DNA of 64,000 nt, taken from contig NZ_JALOBS010000019.1 of assembly GCF_023228165.1 (NCBI RefSeq), positions 46,008 to 110,007 of the forward strand, written 5' to 3'. The stretch is from Methylomonas sp. (GTDB taxonomy: Bacteria > Pseudomonadota > Gammaproteobacteria > Methylococcales > Methylomonadaceae). The translations under genes were made by a program, and so were the position numbers. The notes under the pieces are model-generated. The model was given only the letters and a program-made list of their open reading frames with translations, did not search any database and was not told the DNA's origin. Below are positions 54,490 to 62,801 of this stretch, one piece after another; within the stretch, counting starts at the first letter, position 1; every line of letters begins with the position of its first letter.

Positions 54490-56222
54490 ATCTTAATCCC
54501 TTCTTTATAAGGTCTTTAATTTAAATTACAGGGAGTCAGGCAATATTGAGGCAATCTATGAGTCTTAATCCCTTCTTTATAAGGTCTTTAATTTAAATTT
54601 AAATCCAAGCCAAGAGTTAATTGGACTTCAGTCTTAATCCCTTCTTTATAAGGTCTTTAATTTAAATGCCATCGTCAAACAACTGATGCAAGAAACCGTC
54701 GGGTCTTAATCCCTTCTTTATAAGGTCTTTAATTTAAATGCTGTCTGGAACTTTCATAGATCCTTTGACAGTCGATCTTAATCCCTTCTTTATAAGGTCT
54801 TTAATTTAAATATCACTGGAAGAAGCGCTGCTCGCATTAGTTGAAAGTCTTAATCCCTTCTTTATAAGGTCTTTAATTTAAATATCACTGGAAGAAGCGC
54901 TGCTCGCATTAGTTGAAAGTCTTAATCCCTTCTTTATAAGGTCTTTAATTTAAATACCACGAATGCCAAATTACAATGGACTATTCTTGGTCTTAATCCC
55001 TTCTTTATAAGGTCTTTAATTTAAATTCATTTTGACGGCATTGAAGACCCTTTTGACATGTCTTAATCCCTTCTTTATAAGGTCTTTAATTTAAATGGCA
55101 CGTATCGCCGCCGCTCAATACCGTAAGCACGGGTCTTAATCCCTTCTTTATAAGGTCTTTAATTTAAATTGAAAGTATCAATCACAATGATAGTAGATGT
55201 ACGTCTTAATCCCTTCTTTATAAGGTCTTTAATTTAAATAAAAAACCTGATTGCTGCCGATACTGGCGCAACTCCGTCTTAATCCCTTCTTTATAAGGTC
55301 TTTAATTTAAATAATCAGAAACAGTAACAGTGGCAAACGCTATCTGTCTTAATCCCTTCTTTATAAGGTCTTTAATTTAAATAAAACAATCCCGAGCAAT
55401 ACTTCGACTCGATTGAGTCTTAATCCCTTCTTTATAAGGTCTTTAATTTAAATGAAACCCTCAGCACCCACAACGATGCCGCCATTCTGTCTTAATCCCT
55501 TCTTTATAAGGTCTTTAATTTAAATATACCATTAATACATTGATTGTCGCTGGACTTCAGTCTTAATCCCTTCTTTATAAGGTCTTTAATTTAAATGCAA
55601 CTATTTGTCAAACACCCGCCAGAAAAACCGTCTTAATCCCTTCTTTATAAGGTCTTTAATTTAAATACCCAAAAACACGTTATAAATCACCAAAATAGCG
55701 TCTTAATCCCTTCTTTATAAGGTCTTTAATTTAAATACAACCCCAATTCAAACACGACTGCGACGCTTGGTCTTAATCCCTTCTTTATAAGGTCTTTAAT
55801 TTAAATATAAATCAGTATTACTCAACATCTTAGGTATGTCTTAATCCCTTCTTTATAAGGTCTTTAATTTAAATTTCCGGGGATTGCTTGGAGTATGTGA
55901 AGAATTTGTCTTAATCCCTTCTTTATAAGGTCTTTAATTTAAATATTCTATTGCCATTGTGTTTTTCTTCGCTGGCGTCTTAATCCCTTCTTTATAAGGT
56001 CTTTAATTTAAATAGCTGAATTTATTAAAGAGTATAAAACATTAAGTCTTAATCCCTTCTTTATAAGGTCTTTAATTTAAATATGACCTTAATCGACAGA
56101 TTACACACCATCAGCCGTCTTAATCCCTTCTTTATAAGGTCTTTAATTTAAATTGTCGCTGATAGTGTCGCGGAATTTGTAAGACGTCTTAATCCCTTCT
56201 TTATAAGGTCTTTAATTTAAAT
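54490..56222 (-). CRISPR. CRISPR array, 25 repeats of 37 bp
   Basis: Twenty-five copies of a 37-base repeat (plus strand begins GTCTTAATCCCTTC and ends TTTAATTTAAAT) separated by 24 spacers of 31-36 nt. Repeats start at 54490, 54562, 54631 and so on to 56186. The repeats at 54490 and 54775 begin with A instead of G. Spacers 5 (54812-54846) and 6 (54884-54918) are identical. Read on the minus strand, the repeat ends GGGATTAAGAC, like the 8-nt 5' handle (ATTAAGAC) of type III crRNAs, and the altered end repeat is at the low-coordinate end. Both suggest minus-strand transcription with the leader near 56223. Confidence 0.98.
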
Positions 56223-56295
56223 AGCTCGATGGTTTTCTCCTTTTATTATCAGTAGGTTACAGAGGGAGTTGCCAGGGTTTTTCATTTTTCAAAAG
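56223..56295 (-). promoter_or_regulatory. Probable CRISPR leader
   Basis: The 73 bases between the Card1/Can2 gene and the array are the only candidate leader for minus-strand transcription. A GATAAT box with a weak TGGCAA 18 bp upstream can be read on the minus strand. Alternatively the array is co-transcribed with the upstream genes. Confidence 0.4.
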
Positions 56296-57432
56296 TTAGC
56301 TGTTTGGCGTTAGCCATTTTTGCAGGTGTTGTTGTAAATTTTTCAGTTCGGTGTGACTGCAAATGCTGATGTTAAGTTCTTTGGCGCGGGCTCGACTGAT
56401 TTTGTCCAGGCTTTTAAAGCTTACCAGCAGGGCCCGCCCTTGTAGCCCACCCATCAAATCGCGCAAGCTGTCTAATTTATACAGGACGTCGGCACCTTGT
56501 TCAAAGTCTTTGTAGCTTTTTGTTTTACATTCTATTAAATGCAGGCGATTGGCTTTAATGAGGCCAACATCCATTTCGTTTTTAACCACTGCCTTACCGG
56601 CCGGCTGCCGACTGATCGTGATGTTGCAGGCAACATCCTGGATGGTTAAGCTCTTTTTTAGATTAAGGCATTGGGCATAGGTGTGCATTTCCAGCCAGCC
56701 GCCATTGCAGGCAAAGCGGGCTTGTTCGTTTTTAAAGCGCAGGGTATAGCCGTTGATGACGCAAAGTTCGGCTTGTTCAAACAGCTCTAACAGTTGCCAA
56801 AGGTTGGGTTTGGATTGCGGGCCTTGCTCTATTTCGACGCTTAGTTGCGGATTGTCTGCTTTTAAGGCTAAATAATTTAGAGTACCCAGTTCGGTAGCGT
56901 AACGCTCGATGTCGGCGATGATCTGTTGGCTTAATTGACGTAATGGTTCGATCACACCGGTTCTATCAAGGGTAATTTGATCGGCACCGTAGGCCATCAA
57001 ATAGTCTTCGAGTTTTAAACGATCGGCCAATTCTTGCGTAGGTTGTTTAGGCCAAAGCCATAGGAGTCGGTCTTGTTCGGGGTGGATATAGTAAATCGCT
57101 AACTCACAACTACGAAACACGTCGTAGGCTGCAATGCTCATGAGTTTGGTGCCGCCGGTGGCATTCAAGGCAATGCCACCATCCGGATAGTCGGTCAGTA
57201 AATTAAGCACTTTTTCACTAATATAGTCGGCATCCCAGGGATTTTCTATAAAACAGCGCTCGACTCGAATGGCTCGAGATTTAAAGATGGTTTCTAAGGA
57301 TAGGCTGCGTTCGTGCATATCCGGGCTGACTAACATGACGACTTTTTGCGGACGCAGGTTGTCGTCCAGTATCGGGGTGAGATTGGGTATGGGCTGGGCG
57401 GATACCAAAATCAGATGGGTGCTTATGTGCAT
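56296..57432 (-). CDS. Card1/Can2-type CARF nuclease (DUF1887)
   Basis: Cyclic-oligoadenylate-activated nuclease of type III CRISPR defence. The 378 residues have an N-terminal CARF domain (about 1-150) with the ligand loop LNATGGTKLMS, a linker winged-helix region, and a C-terminal PD-(D/E)xK nuclease domain (D288, E301 and K303 in ECK). The spacing matches the described Card1/Can2 enzymes, which cut single-stranded DNA and/or RNA on binding cA4. Its first 10 bases overlap the Cad1-like gene, so they are probably co-translated. Confidence 0.9.
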   Translation of the reverse strand: MHISTHLILVSAQPIPNLTPILDDNLRPQKVVMLVSPDMHERSLSLETIFKSRAIRVERCFIENPWDADYISEKVLNLLTDYPDGGIALNATGGTKLMSIAAYDVFRSCELAIYYIHPEQDRLLWLWPKQPTQELADRLKLEDYLMAYGADQITLDRTGVIEPLRQLSQQIIADIERYATELGTLNYLALKADNPQLSVEIEQGPQSKPNLWQLLELFEQAELCVINGYTLRFKNEQARFACNGGWLEMHTYAQCLNLKKSLTIQDVACNITISRQPAGKAVVKNEMDVGLIKANRLHLIECKTKSYKDFEQGADVLYKLDSLRDLMGGLQGRALLVSFKSLDKISRARAKELNISICSHTELKNLQQHLQKWLTPNS

Positions 57433-58148
57433 GGGGCCTCGGCGAGTAATTGGTAAAGATCGGCATCGATACGTTTGAATAATTTTTCTTTATGGTGACC
57501 ACTGAGAAAACGGTGGACAAAGCCTTGTTTGATCATGGCCAAAACGTCCCATTGGCTGAGTTGGTTTCTCGTCATCAGTGCTGCGGTCAGATATTCGTCT
57601 GCTAGGGTGGTGCAACTGATATCGGGGTTATCGGTACACACTGTGAGCGGCAGACCTTTTTGCCAAAGTGCCAGCAGGGGATAGCCTGGATACTGTTGTG
57701 TATGTGGGAAACGGGGATCATAAAAACCAACCACTTCGCGGTTAGAGCTAGGGCAAAGTTCCAGACAAATACTCCGATCGCGAAAGCGTTGGGCCAGGTT
57801 GTCGTTTTCGTTGAGACTTAAGCCTTGGCCTATGCGGACGGCATGCACGTGATAGGCTGCTGGCCAAATGGAGTCGACCTTTTCGTCTTCGCCGGCAAGG
57901 ATGATAATGGGCTGACATTCTGCAAAATCAGGTTGAAACAAACTGGCCATGACCTCCGGCTGGGTGGTTTGTTCGTCACCGACCAAATCCAGACCAACTA
58001 AGCGATATTTGGCCTTTAAAGCCAGTAATTTTTCCTGTTCGGGGTGGCTTTGATACAGCTGCAAGCGCTCCGGCGCCAAAAAAGCATAAGCATCTGAAAT
58101 CACGGCCAAACTGACACCCAGCGTGCAAAGCAGAATGTTAGTTGTCAT
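57423..58148 (-). CDS. Cad1-like CARF-adenosine deaminase remnant, internally deleted
   Basis: A 241-residue product. Residues 1-24 (NILLCTLGVSLAVISDAYAFL) match the start of a CARF domain. From about residue 38 the sequence matches only the second half of the adenosine deaminase barrel (VGLDLVGDE, CLELCPSSN, TVCTDNPDIS, TLADEY). The rest of CARF and the metal-binding HxH strand are missing. Two further catalytic histidines are changed: the HAGE position reads LAGE and the GHG position GQG. Cad1 (CARF fused to deaminase) converts ATP to ITP; this protein should be inactive as an enzyme. A REP copy ends 3 bases before the ATG, and no ribosome site is seen. Confidence 0.75.
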   Translation of the reverse strand: MTTNILLCTLGVSLAVISDAYAFLAPERLQLYQSHPEQEKLLALKAKYRLVGLDLVGDEQTTQPEVMASLFQPDFAECQPIIILAGEDEKVDSIWPAAYHVHAVRIGQGLSLNENDNLAQRFRDRSICLELCPSSNREVVGFYDPRFPHTQQYPGYPLLALWQKGLPLTVCTDNPDISCTTLADEYLTAALMTRNQLSQWDVLAMIKQGFVHRFLSGHHKEKLFKRIDADLYQLLAEAPCT

Positions 58149-58151
58149 TTT

Positions 58152-58224
58152 GTAGGAGCGACGCCCACGTCGCGATTAAAGCGCAAAAGCGCTGTTCGAC
58201 TCGCGACCTGGGGGTCGCTCCTAC
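58152..58224. repeat. REP/BIME palindrome 2
   Basis: Two opposed units (GTAGGAGCGACGCCCACGTC..., 58152-58175, and 58201-58224) around a 25-base centre that itself holds AGCGC-AAAA-GCGCT. It lies between the transposase 3' end and the Cad1-like start. Confidence 0.85.
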
Positions 58225-58242
58225 CGGCCTGCATTTCAGCGA

Positions 58243-58815
58243 TTAAAGCCATATGGCATCCCAATGCGGATAATCGCCGATATGTTGGACTAATCCAGCC
58301 CTTAACGGATTGGTTACGATGTAACGTGCGGTTGCTAGTAAATCTTCTTCCTGTCGCAAAGCATGGTCATGAAAACCCGCTTGCCAAACGGGGTGGCCGA
58401 TTTTTTTGGCAGACAAGGTTTTGAGACTTTGCATCACCTGCGATAAGCCGATTTGGCCGGTTAATGTCATTAACCAGTGTAAGTGGTCTGGCATGATAAC
58501 AAAGGCCAGCGTATCGGCACGCCCTAGTAATTGTTCGTTCATCAGTAGCCTCACCATAGCGCGGGCCGCGTTGAAGTCGTTGAAAATGGGTTCGCGGTGT
58601 TGGGTGACTGTGGTGATGAGATAAACTTGATTTGCCGATGAGTAGCGACCTTTGCGCAAGTTTTTGGCGTGTGGGTTGAGTTGGGTTTTTAATCGCGACG
58701 TGGGCGTCGCCGGCTCTGATCGCGACGTAGGCGTCGCTCCTACAGTAGGAGCGACGCCTACGTCGCGATTAATTAATACGCCCACGTCGCGATTGAAACC
58801 AGATGCCCAGTTCAC
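58243..58815 (-). CDS. REP-associated tyrosine transposase (RAYT)
   Basis: IS200-like HUH nuclease of the TnpA-REP group, which mobilises or maintains REP palindromes. The core (about residues 52-190) has KGRYSSANQVYLITTVTQ, the HUH motif MPDHLHWLM, and the catalytic tyrosine in ARYIVTNPLRAG. The open frame begins with a GTG (58815) that overlaps the CARF-HEPN stop, but its first 50 residues are REP sequence read as protein; the real start may be the TTG at 58659. BIMEs flank it on both sides. It splits the CRISPR effector genes. Confidence 0.88.
   Translation of the reverse strand: MNWASGFNRDVGVLINRDVGVAPTVGATPTSRSEPATPTSRLKTQLNPHAKNLRKGRYSSANQVYLITTVTQHREPIFNDFNAARAMVRLLMNEQLLGRADTLAFVIMPDHLHWLMTLTGQIGLSQVMQSLKTLSAKKIGHPVWQAGFHDHALRQEEDLLATARYIVTNPLRAGLVQHIGDYPHWDAIWL
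58693..58792. repeat. REP/BIME cluster 3
   Basis: Four REP units in alternating orientation (58693-58710, 58720-58743, 58745-58768, 58778-58792). The two middle units form a perfect 24-bp hairpin with a 1-nt loop. The cluster lies inside the N-terminal part of the transposase open frame. Confidence 0.88.
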
Positions 58816-60083
58816 AACTCAAATTTATCCGGCAATTGCTCAGGTAGATTTTTGATACCTACCGTTTTAGCTTCGTCCAGCAACATGGGGACAAAGTGTT
58901 GCGCCAACCAGGACTCGATAGCTAGCCAGTCTTGTGTTTGGATAGGCGCAAAGCCGTGCGCCAGGATGGAACTGTTACGAATTTTGATATGGTTGAGTAG
59001 CGTGTGCTCCTGTTCTGTGATAAATCGGGCCGCCGGACCATCAGTCTTAAGTTTGACTAGTTGCCAGGCGTTGTATAGGCCCGCTTGCCATTGTCCGTCA
59101 CGATTTTGGGTTAAGATCAGATTTTCGGGGATTTGCTCGGGCAAGACATGGCCGGTTTTGATGTTGGCTTTGCTGCTTAATAGCCATTGCGCAGTCCATT
59201 CAATCAAACGATATATACGCGCAACGGCATCGTCATAACGGCCTTGGGCGGCGCGGCGCTGGGCGTTGAGGTATAAATCAAACAGTCTTGCGGCGTCCTG
59301 TTTTCTGGGGTTGTTGTCATTCAAACGCAGCGCGATGCCAATATAGTTTTTTAAGTCCTGCGGTAAATTTGGCGCGTAGGGTTGCAGAATATTGAGCGCC
59401 AGGCTGTGATTGAAATTATCCCATTCGGCAAAGGCCCGGCTGAGTTCGCGAAAGCGGGTGTACTGAGCGCGCAGTTCCGTTTGCTGCGTTGGCCTAAGGT
59501 TTTTTAACCCGGCCTCCGCTTCGCTGTAGGCAAAACGGGTCCAGGCTTGGCGATAGGGGGCAATAAGGCGCTGGAAGCGGATTTGTTCGCTGTTGGCCCG
59601 TGCGGTAAATTGCGAGCCGTCTTGCACCTTAACTAAATCGGCGCGACTGCCGGTCACCAATTGCAAGTCAATATCCGCTCGCTCCAATGCGGCCATGATT
59701 AAACCTGCGCTCATCGATTTGGTACCTCCGGTAAAGTCGGCGGCAATTTTGGCTTGCGGAAAACGCAGCAAGGCGGCTTCGATAGCCTGGTTACAGTCCA
59801 GATAAATCTGATCCAGGTCGTCCGACTGGGTGATGGCAATTTGATATTGCTCGGCTGTCAGCCCGGTTTGGCTGGGAATGTTAGGCAAACCGGGTTTGTC
59901 GTCTTGTGGCTGCGCTTTGATACAACTGCCTTTGCCATCAATTTGGCTGACCGAACCCGCCCGCCCGGTAGCCGGGTCTTTGTCGGTGCAGATGAATACG
60001 ACAAAATCCGGGCGCAATTCGTTGATAGCGCTAACAATGGGCTGGTGACTTCCGCCGACGGTGCAGATGAGGATTTGGGTCAT
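58812..60083 (-). CDS. CARF-HEPN ribonuclease (Csm6-like, TIGR02710 type)
   Basis: Cyclic-oligoadenylate-activated RNase associated with type III systems. The 423 residues have a CARF domain (about 1-180, ILICTVGGSHQPI and the ligand loop DFTGGTKSM), a helical linker, and a C-terminal HEPN domain. The catalytic R-x6-H motif is R369...H376 (RNSSILAH). The layout fits the TIGR02710 group rather than classical Csm6. It starts 2 bp after csm5, so it belongs to the csm operon. Confidence 0.88.
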   Translation of the reverse strand: MTQILICTVGGSHQPIVSAINELRPDFVVFICTDKDPATGRAGSVSQIDGKGSCIKAQPQDDKPGLPNIPSQTGLTAEQYQIAITQSDDLDQIYLDCNQAIEAALLRFPQAKIAADFTGGTKSMSAGLIMAALERADIDLQLVTGSRADLVKVQDGSQFTARANSEQIRFQRLIAPYRQAWTRFAYSEAEAGLKNLRPTQQTELRAQYTRFRELSRAFAEWDNFNHSLALNILQPYAPNLPQDLKNYIGIALRLNDNNPRKQDAARLFDLYLNAQRRAAQGRYDDAVARIYRLIEWTAQWLLSSKANIKTGHVLPEQIPENLILTQNRDGQWQAGLYNAWQLVKLKTDGPAARFITEQEHTLLNHIKIRNSSILAHGFAPIQTQDWLAIESWLAQHFVPMLLDEAKTVGIKNLPEQLPDKFEL

Positions 60084-60085
60084 GG

Positions 60086-61732
60086 TTAACCTTGTAGGTA
60101 TTTCAACACTTTTTGACTACGCTCTTTGAGTTTGAGTTTTTTGTCGTTGGTGCCGGCAAAATCCGGCATCCATTTACCCGCTACTTCCATTAATGCTTGT
60201 ACCTTTTGAGCGACGATTTTGGCGTCTTCAGCTTGCCAGCGGCCTTTTTCCAATTCTTGCAGCAAGCGGGTGTCGTGCTCTTGCGACTGAATCGGTTTTA
60301 AAAATGCTTCCAGCTCTTGCTCGATGGGGCTGAGGCTGGCTAGGCGTTGCTGTTCGGCTTGTTGTTTTTGCAGTTGTTCAGCTTCTATTTGTTGCTGTTT
60401 TAGCAGATTTTCTTGTTCCTGCTTTAGGCGTTGCCGGGCTTTTTGTTGTAAGGCGTTTTGCTTGGTCAATTGGGTTTGCAGCCAATCCGTAAATTGGGCA
60501 CTGTTATTCTCCAACCAGTGCTGAACAGCACTGTCCGCTTGCTTTGGATCAATTTCAACAAGCACCCAACCAAAAGGTAATAGACTTTGTTTGTCGCTAC
60601 TTTGATCGGCCGCTAGCCACCAGGTTTTGGGTTGTTTTTCCTGCTTAGAGGGTTGTCCTTTTCCCTGCATAATGCGAATGCTGCGGACACCATCCAGCGT
60701 TAAGGCTTCCGAACCGCTATGTCGACCAAATCTGAGCAGAAATGCTTGTCCTGCATTAAGGCGGCTTAACAAACCATTTTCCAGCAAGTTTTCGATCTGA
60801 CGAATCCAATCCGGATTGATGTAATTGCGTTCTTTGATTTCAGCCAATTCGCGCCAGAACAAGCCCATATAAAACGCATTACAGGCTTTGGCTATATCTT
60901 GCATCGTCCAGTGAATTTTGGGCAATTTGTTTGAGTTTTTGAGCAATGCCTGTGGCGTGTGCAGGGTTAAACTACCGTGAAAACTTTGATACTGATGGGG
61001 AGCGATGCATTCTAAAAGCTGGTAGAGGTTTTCGCCCATGCTTGGGCGCAAATTGCCACGCTCATCAACCACGGGTTTACGTTTACGATTGACGGCAAAT
61101 TGCACTTGGCAAGCCGGTTTGTCGGCATGACCTTGCCAGGCTGCATCACCGACTGCGACCAAGCGCATGGGGTCGGTGTCGAACTTGCCTTGAAACAATT
61201 GTTCTTGAAGTTGTTGATTGCGCAGATTTTGACCTCTGTGGGTGTTACCGTTATTGCATTGGTCCAATAAGGCGGTGCGAATAGCGCCTTTAATACTGCT
61301 GCCCGGTAATAACGGATTGCCATCGATCGGGTTGTAAAAAGTTCGGTCAATTTCAAGCTTGTTAATCACCCTTTTGCCCTGGCCTTCGTGTTGCGCCGTT
61401 TTGCCAATCCGTTTTTCATAAAGAGATTTAACGCCTTGGGCTGTTGGAATGGGTGCTCTGGCAAATGCAAGCAGGTTGTCTCGGTTGTCGTGAAAAAATG
61501 CCTGTACTTTAGTCAGCATATCGTCGTCGGGTCTGCCGTTAACGATAGCCAGTAGGCGCTTTTTCTCACTAACACTTAAACCGGCAATTGCTGCGCGGCT
61601 ATCGAAACCATACAAAGCGCCTGCATCGGTATCGATAACGTAATTGCCTGGCTCATAACTTTCATCCGCACCAATGTTGACGGGTGATAGAGGTGTATAT
61701 TTAAGCGTGTAGTGTTGAAAAAAGTTTGTCAT
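60086..61732 (-). CDS. csm5: Type III-A CRISPR complex subunit Csm5
   Basis: RAMP protein at the 3' cap of the Csm filament. The N-terminal half shows the Csm5 pattern TPLSPVNIGADESYEPGNYVID, LYGFD, and the glycine-rich LPGSSIKGAIRTALL. The protein is long for the family (548 residues). A C-terminal addition (about residues 410-548) is rich in Gln, Glu, Lys and Arg and should form a coiled coil (QQKARQRLKQEQENLL, QQIEAEQLQKQQAEQQ). The role of that tail is unknown. REP palindrome 4 lies just upstream. Confidence 0.9.
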   Translation of the reverse strand: MTNFFQHYTLKYTPLSPVNIGADESYEPGNYVIDTDAGALYGFDSRAAIAGLSVSEKKRLLAIVNGRPDDDMLTKVQAFFHDNRDNLLAFARAPIPTAQGVKSLYEKRIGKTAQHEGQGKRVINKLEIDRTFYNPIDGNPLLPGSSIKGAIRTALLDQCNNGNTHRGQNLRNQQLQEQLFQGKFDTDPMRLVAVGDAAWQGHADKPACQVQFAVNRKRKPVVDERGNLRPSMGENLYQLLECIAPHQYQSFHGSLTLHTPQALLKNSNKLPKIHWTMQDIAKACNAFYMGLFWRELAEIKERNYINPDWIRQIENLLENGLLSRLNAGQAFLLRFGRHSGSEALTLDGVRSIRIMQGKGQPSKQEKQPKTWWLAADQSSDKQSLLPFGWVLVEIDPKQADSAVQHWLENNSAQFTDWLQTQLTKQNALQQKARQRLKQEQENLLKQQQIEAEQLQKQQAEQQRLASLSPIEQELEAFLKPIQSQEHDTRLLQELEKGRWQAEDAKIVAQKVQALMEVAGKWMPDFAGTNDKKLKLKERSQKVLKYLQG

Positions 61733-61765
61733 ATTGTGCCTTTTTGTTTAACTGTGAAAGTCACC

Positions 61766-61807
61766 GTAGGAGCGACGCCTACGTCGCGATGTGGGCGTCG
61801 CTCCTAC
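61766..61807. repeat. REP/BIME palindrome 4
   Basis: GTAGGAGCGACGCCTACGTC... (61766-61789) faces a second unit ending GTCGCTCCTAC (to 61807). It sits at the csm4/csm5 junction and supplies the csm4 stop codon. Confidence 0.88.
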
Positions 61808-62801
61808 GAGTATCGTCCCCACAGGTGTCGTTTTGACAAATCTCCCCAGCAGTTGCTTTGGATAAATGCACTGCAATTACCGGCGCATAGCCTTGATGCA
61901 CGGTTTCGCTGATGGTGTTGGATAACTCGCCATTACCGCCTATACCTTGACCAATAAAGCCGGTTGCAGGTGGCGGAGTAGTAAATACCGCCGCCGTTTG
62001 TGCCAGCAAGATCGGATTTTTAAACGGCTTGCCTTGTTGATGCACGGCAATGTCGCCATGTCTGCCAAAGCGGGTGAATAATTGGTAATAACTGGCATCA
62101 GCATCAAACCCCAAGCCTTGCGGTGCACAGGGTGCCAAAGTTAAGCAGGCGTTGGCAGGATTTTGGGCGGGTAACGGCTGTTCTACAAAGGTATCGATGC
62201 TGAATTTACCCATGCCGATGCTGGCATCTTTACCGAAACCAAATTGACCAATATCTTCCAGGCATTGTTGACACTCGGCGAGACTTAGTTTTGCGGTATC
62301 AAGCAGTAAATGAATTGTCCACTTAAGCTGCGGAGTAAACCATTCTTGTTCGACGCTATATGGTGCAAAGCCGTTTTCGCCGGTGGTGTTGGTTTGGCGG
62401 TTGATAGTGTTGTGCGGCTGTGGGTGCTTTTCGCTGAGGTTGTTGGTGTTTCCAGCACTGATGGTTTTTGCATCGACTGCCGCCAATTGCCATTCATCAA
62501 TGGGTTTTACCACATCGCTTATGGGCAACCAGTTACGTTTTTTCAGTGCTTTGCGATCAGCCGTTGCTTGGGTTTGATAAAAGCAGCTGGGTAATTTAGG
62601 CAGTGGCAAATAGCCTTGTGGAAACGCATCGGACAAAACTATAAAAGGCTGATTTTGGTTATAGCCGTTCAAGCATGCGGTTAAACGCTCTTCACCAAAG
62701 CGATTGCGAATTGCCCAGCATAGTTGACCAAAAAGCGTATCGCCTTTTAATGCGGTTGCGAATGCCGACAGTGGTTGTATTGTCACGCAAACGCTTTGCA
62801 T
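61779..62801 (-). CDS. csm4: Type III-A CRISPR complex subunit Csm4
   Basis: Cas5-like RAMP protein that caps the 5' end of the crRNA. The 340 residues include the characteristic KGDTLFGQLCWAIRNRFGE, the proline-rich YLPLPKLP, and the C-terminal GFIGQGIGGNGELS glycine loop. The last nine residues (RRSDAHIAT) and the stop are encoded by an inserted REP palindrome, so the native C-terminus has been changed. The start overlaps the csm3 stop by one base (TGATG). Confidence 0.92.
   Translation of the reverse strand: MQSVCVTIQPLSAFATALKGDTLFGQLCWAIRNRFGEERLTACLNGYNQNQPFIVLSDAFPQGYLPLPKLPSCFYQTQATADRKALKKRNWLPISDVVKPIDEWQLAAVDAKTISAGNTNNLSEKHPQPHNTINRQTNTTGENGFAPYSVEQEWFTPQLKWTIHLLLDTAKLSLAECQQCLEDIGQFGFGKDASIGMGKFSIDTFVEQPLPAQNPANACLTLAPCAPQGLGFDADASYYQLFTRFGRHGDIAVHQQGKPFKNPILLAQTAAVFTTPPPATGFIGQGIGGNGELSNTISETVHQGYAPVIAVHLSKATAGEICQNDTCGDDTRRSDAHIAT

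Noticed and set aside
58660..58815. Genuine 50-residue N-terminal domain of the RAYT protein
   Set aside because: The residues repeat NRDVGV and TPTSR, which is the REP palindrome read as protein rather than a domain.
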